From: Paralithodes platypus | Taxonomy: Eukaryota > Arthropoda > Malacostraca > Decapoda > Lithodidae | Direction of reading: 5' to 3' | NCBI GenBank assembly: GCA_032716605.1 | Contig: CM064517.1 | Coordinates: 21,733,276 to 21,797,275, forward strand | Length of the DNA: 64,000 nt | Part shown: one piece after another, positions 63,719 through 64,000 of the stretch | How the letters are laid out: each line of letters opens with the position of its first letter | How positions within the stretch are numbered: the stretch's first letter is position 1 | Program-made: the position numbers and the translations under genes | The notes under the pieces: generated by a model | Seen by the model: only the letters and a program-made list of their open reading frames with translations | Database searches by the model: none | Told to the model about the DNA's origin: nothing

Positions 63719-64000
63719 TGAACAGTGCATACTTAAAGTATATCACAAAGTTGATGATTTTAATTTTAACGTAATAAACTTTCCTTTCCCTAGTAGTAAT
63801 ATCGATAGTAAAATAACTTATAATTGTTTTTATTCCCAGTTAATAATATTTTGTAAAATCTGCACTAAAGTAGATGACTTTTGGGCTAGAGCTAGGTTAC
63901 TATACAGACTCTTAGTAGACAGAGGTTTTGAGGCAAGTAAATTGTTCCATAAATTTAATCTTTTTAGGGTCAATTATTGTGACTGTATTCTAAAATTTGA
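63719..64000 (+). pseudogene. Penelope-like RT, C-terminal part
   Basis: Continues in frame from the MITE: NEQCILKVYHKVDDFNFNVI, SSNIDSKITYNCFYSQLI, KICTKVDDFWARARLLY and LVDRGFEASKLFHKFNLF, ending DCILKF and a TGA at the window edge. Confidence 0.7.

Larger units (their letters stand above)
61720..64000 (+). mobile_element. Penelope-like element, interrupted, running off the window
   Basis: An RT frame is divided by a tRNA-SINE (61985-62235) and a TTAA MITE (62640-63714). Motifs (FSTLYTNLP, GIPMGGNASPLIADLF, RRYIDDILV) are of the Penelope-like kind and differ from the LINE RTs in this window. The GIY-YIG endonuclease of typical Penelope elements would lie beyond 64000 and cannot be checked. 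Confidence 0.65.

Overview
This is eukaryotic, repeat-dominated genomic DNA, most likely from an arthropod and probably a decapod crustacean. Three things point there: introns with GT/AG borders, short TTAGG-type (arthropod telomere) tracts, and LINE proteins of the jockey-like kind common in decapod genomes. The last point is inference from family knowledge, not a search. There are no bacterial-style operons. Almost every long reading frame belongs to a mobile element, and most are broken. A 100-base run of N (14397-14496) marks an assembly gap.

Layout. 1-5356: a minus-strand LINE (here LINE-A) whose 3' part is tandemly repeated three times. 5856-6766: a pogo/Tigger-like short DNA element. 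7571-11235: a second LINE (LINE-B) carrying CCCH zinc fingers, inserted in a ~165-bp tandem repeat. 11553-14161: a frameshifted piggyBac transposase. 14930-24600: SINE copies, an RNase H LINE 3' end, an RTE 3' end, and a SINE split by a CR1-like LINE that is itself split by a TTAA-flanked MITE. 24618-36565: an intron-containing THAP/P-element-type transposase gene on the plus strand, interrupted by LINE-A and SINE insertions. 37143-38807: another LINE-A copy. 39409-57898: exons of a HEAT-repeat gene (best match HEATR1/UTP10) separated by about 16.7 kb of nested retroelements: RTE, jockey-like LINE-D, and a full-length LINE-A with an N-terminal 2A motif. 58996-61720: tandem repeats, a tRNA-like SINE, an RTE tail, C/CA tracts and a SINE. 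61720-64000: a Penelope-like RT interrupted by a tRNA-derived SINE and a nested pair of TTAA MITEs.

How the parts work together. LINE-A and a ~520-bp SINE (SINE-A) share their last ~36 bp and an (AAC)n tail, so the SINE probably uses LINE-A reverse transcriptase. Target-site duplications or restored reading frames fix the order of many insertions. Several TTAA-flanked MITEs sit inside LINE coding regions, and removing the element plus one TTAA exactly rejoins the frame. The host-like parts are the HEATR1 exons and possibly the THAP transposase; both carry stops or frameshifts. Boundaries come from comparing copies within this window by eye; no database search or alignment program was run.
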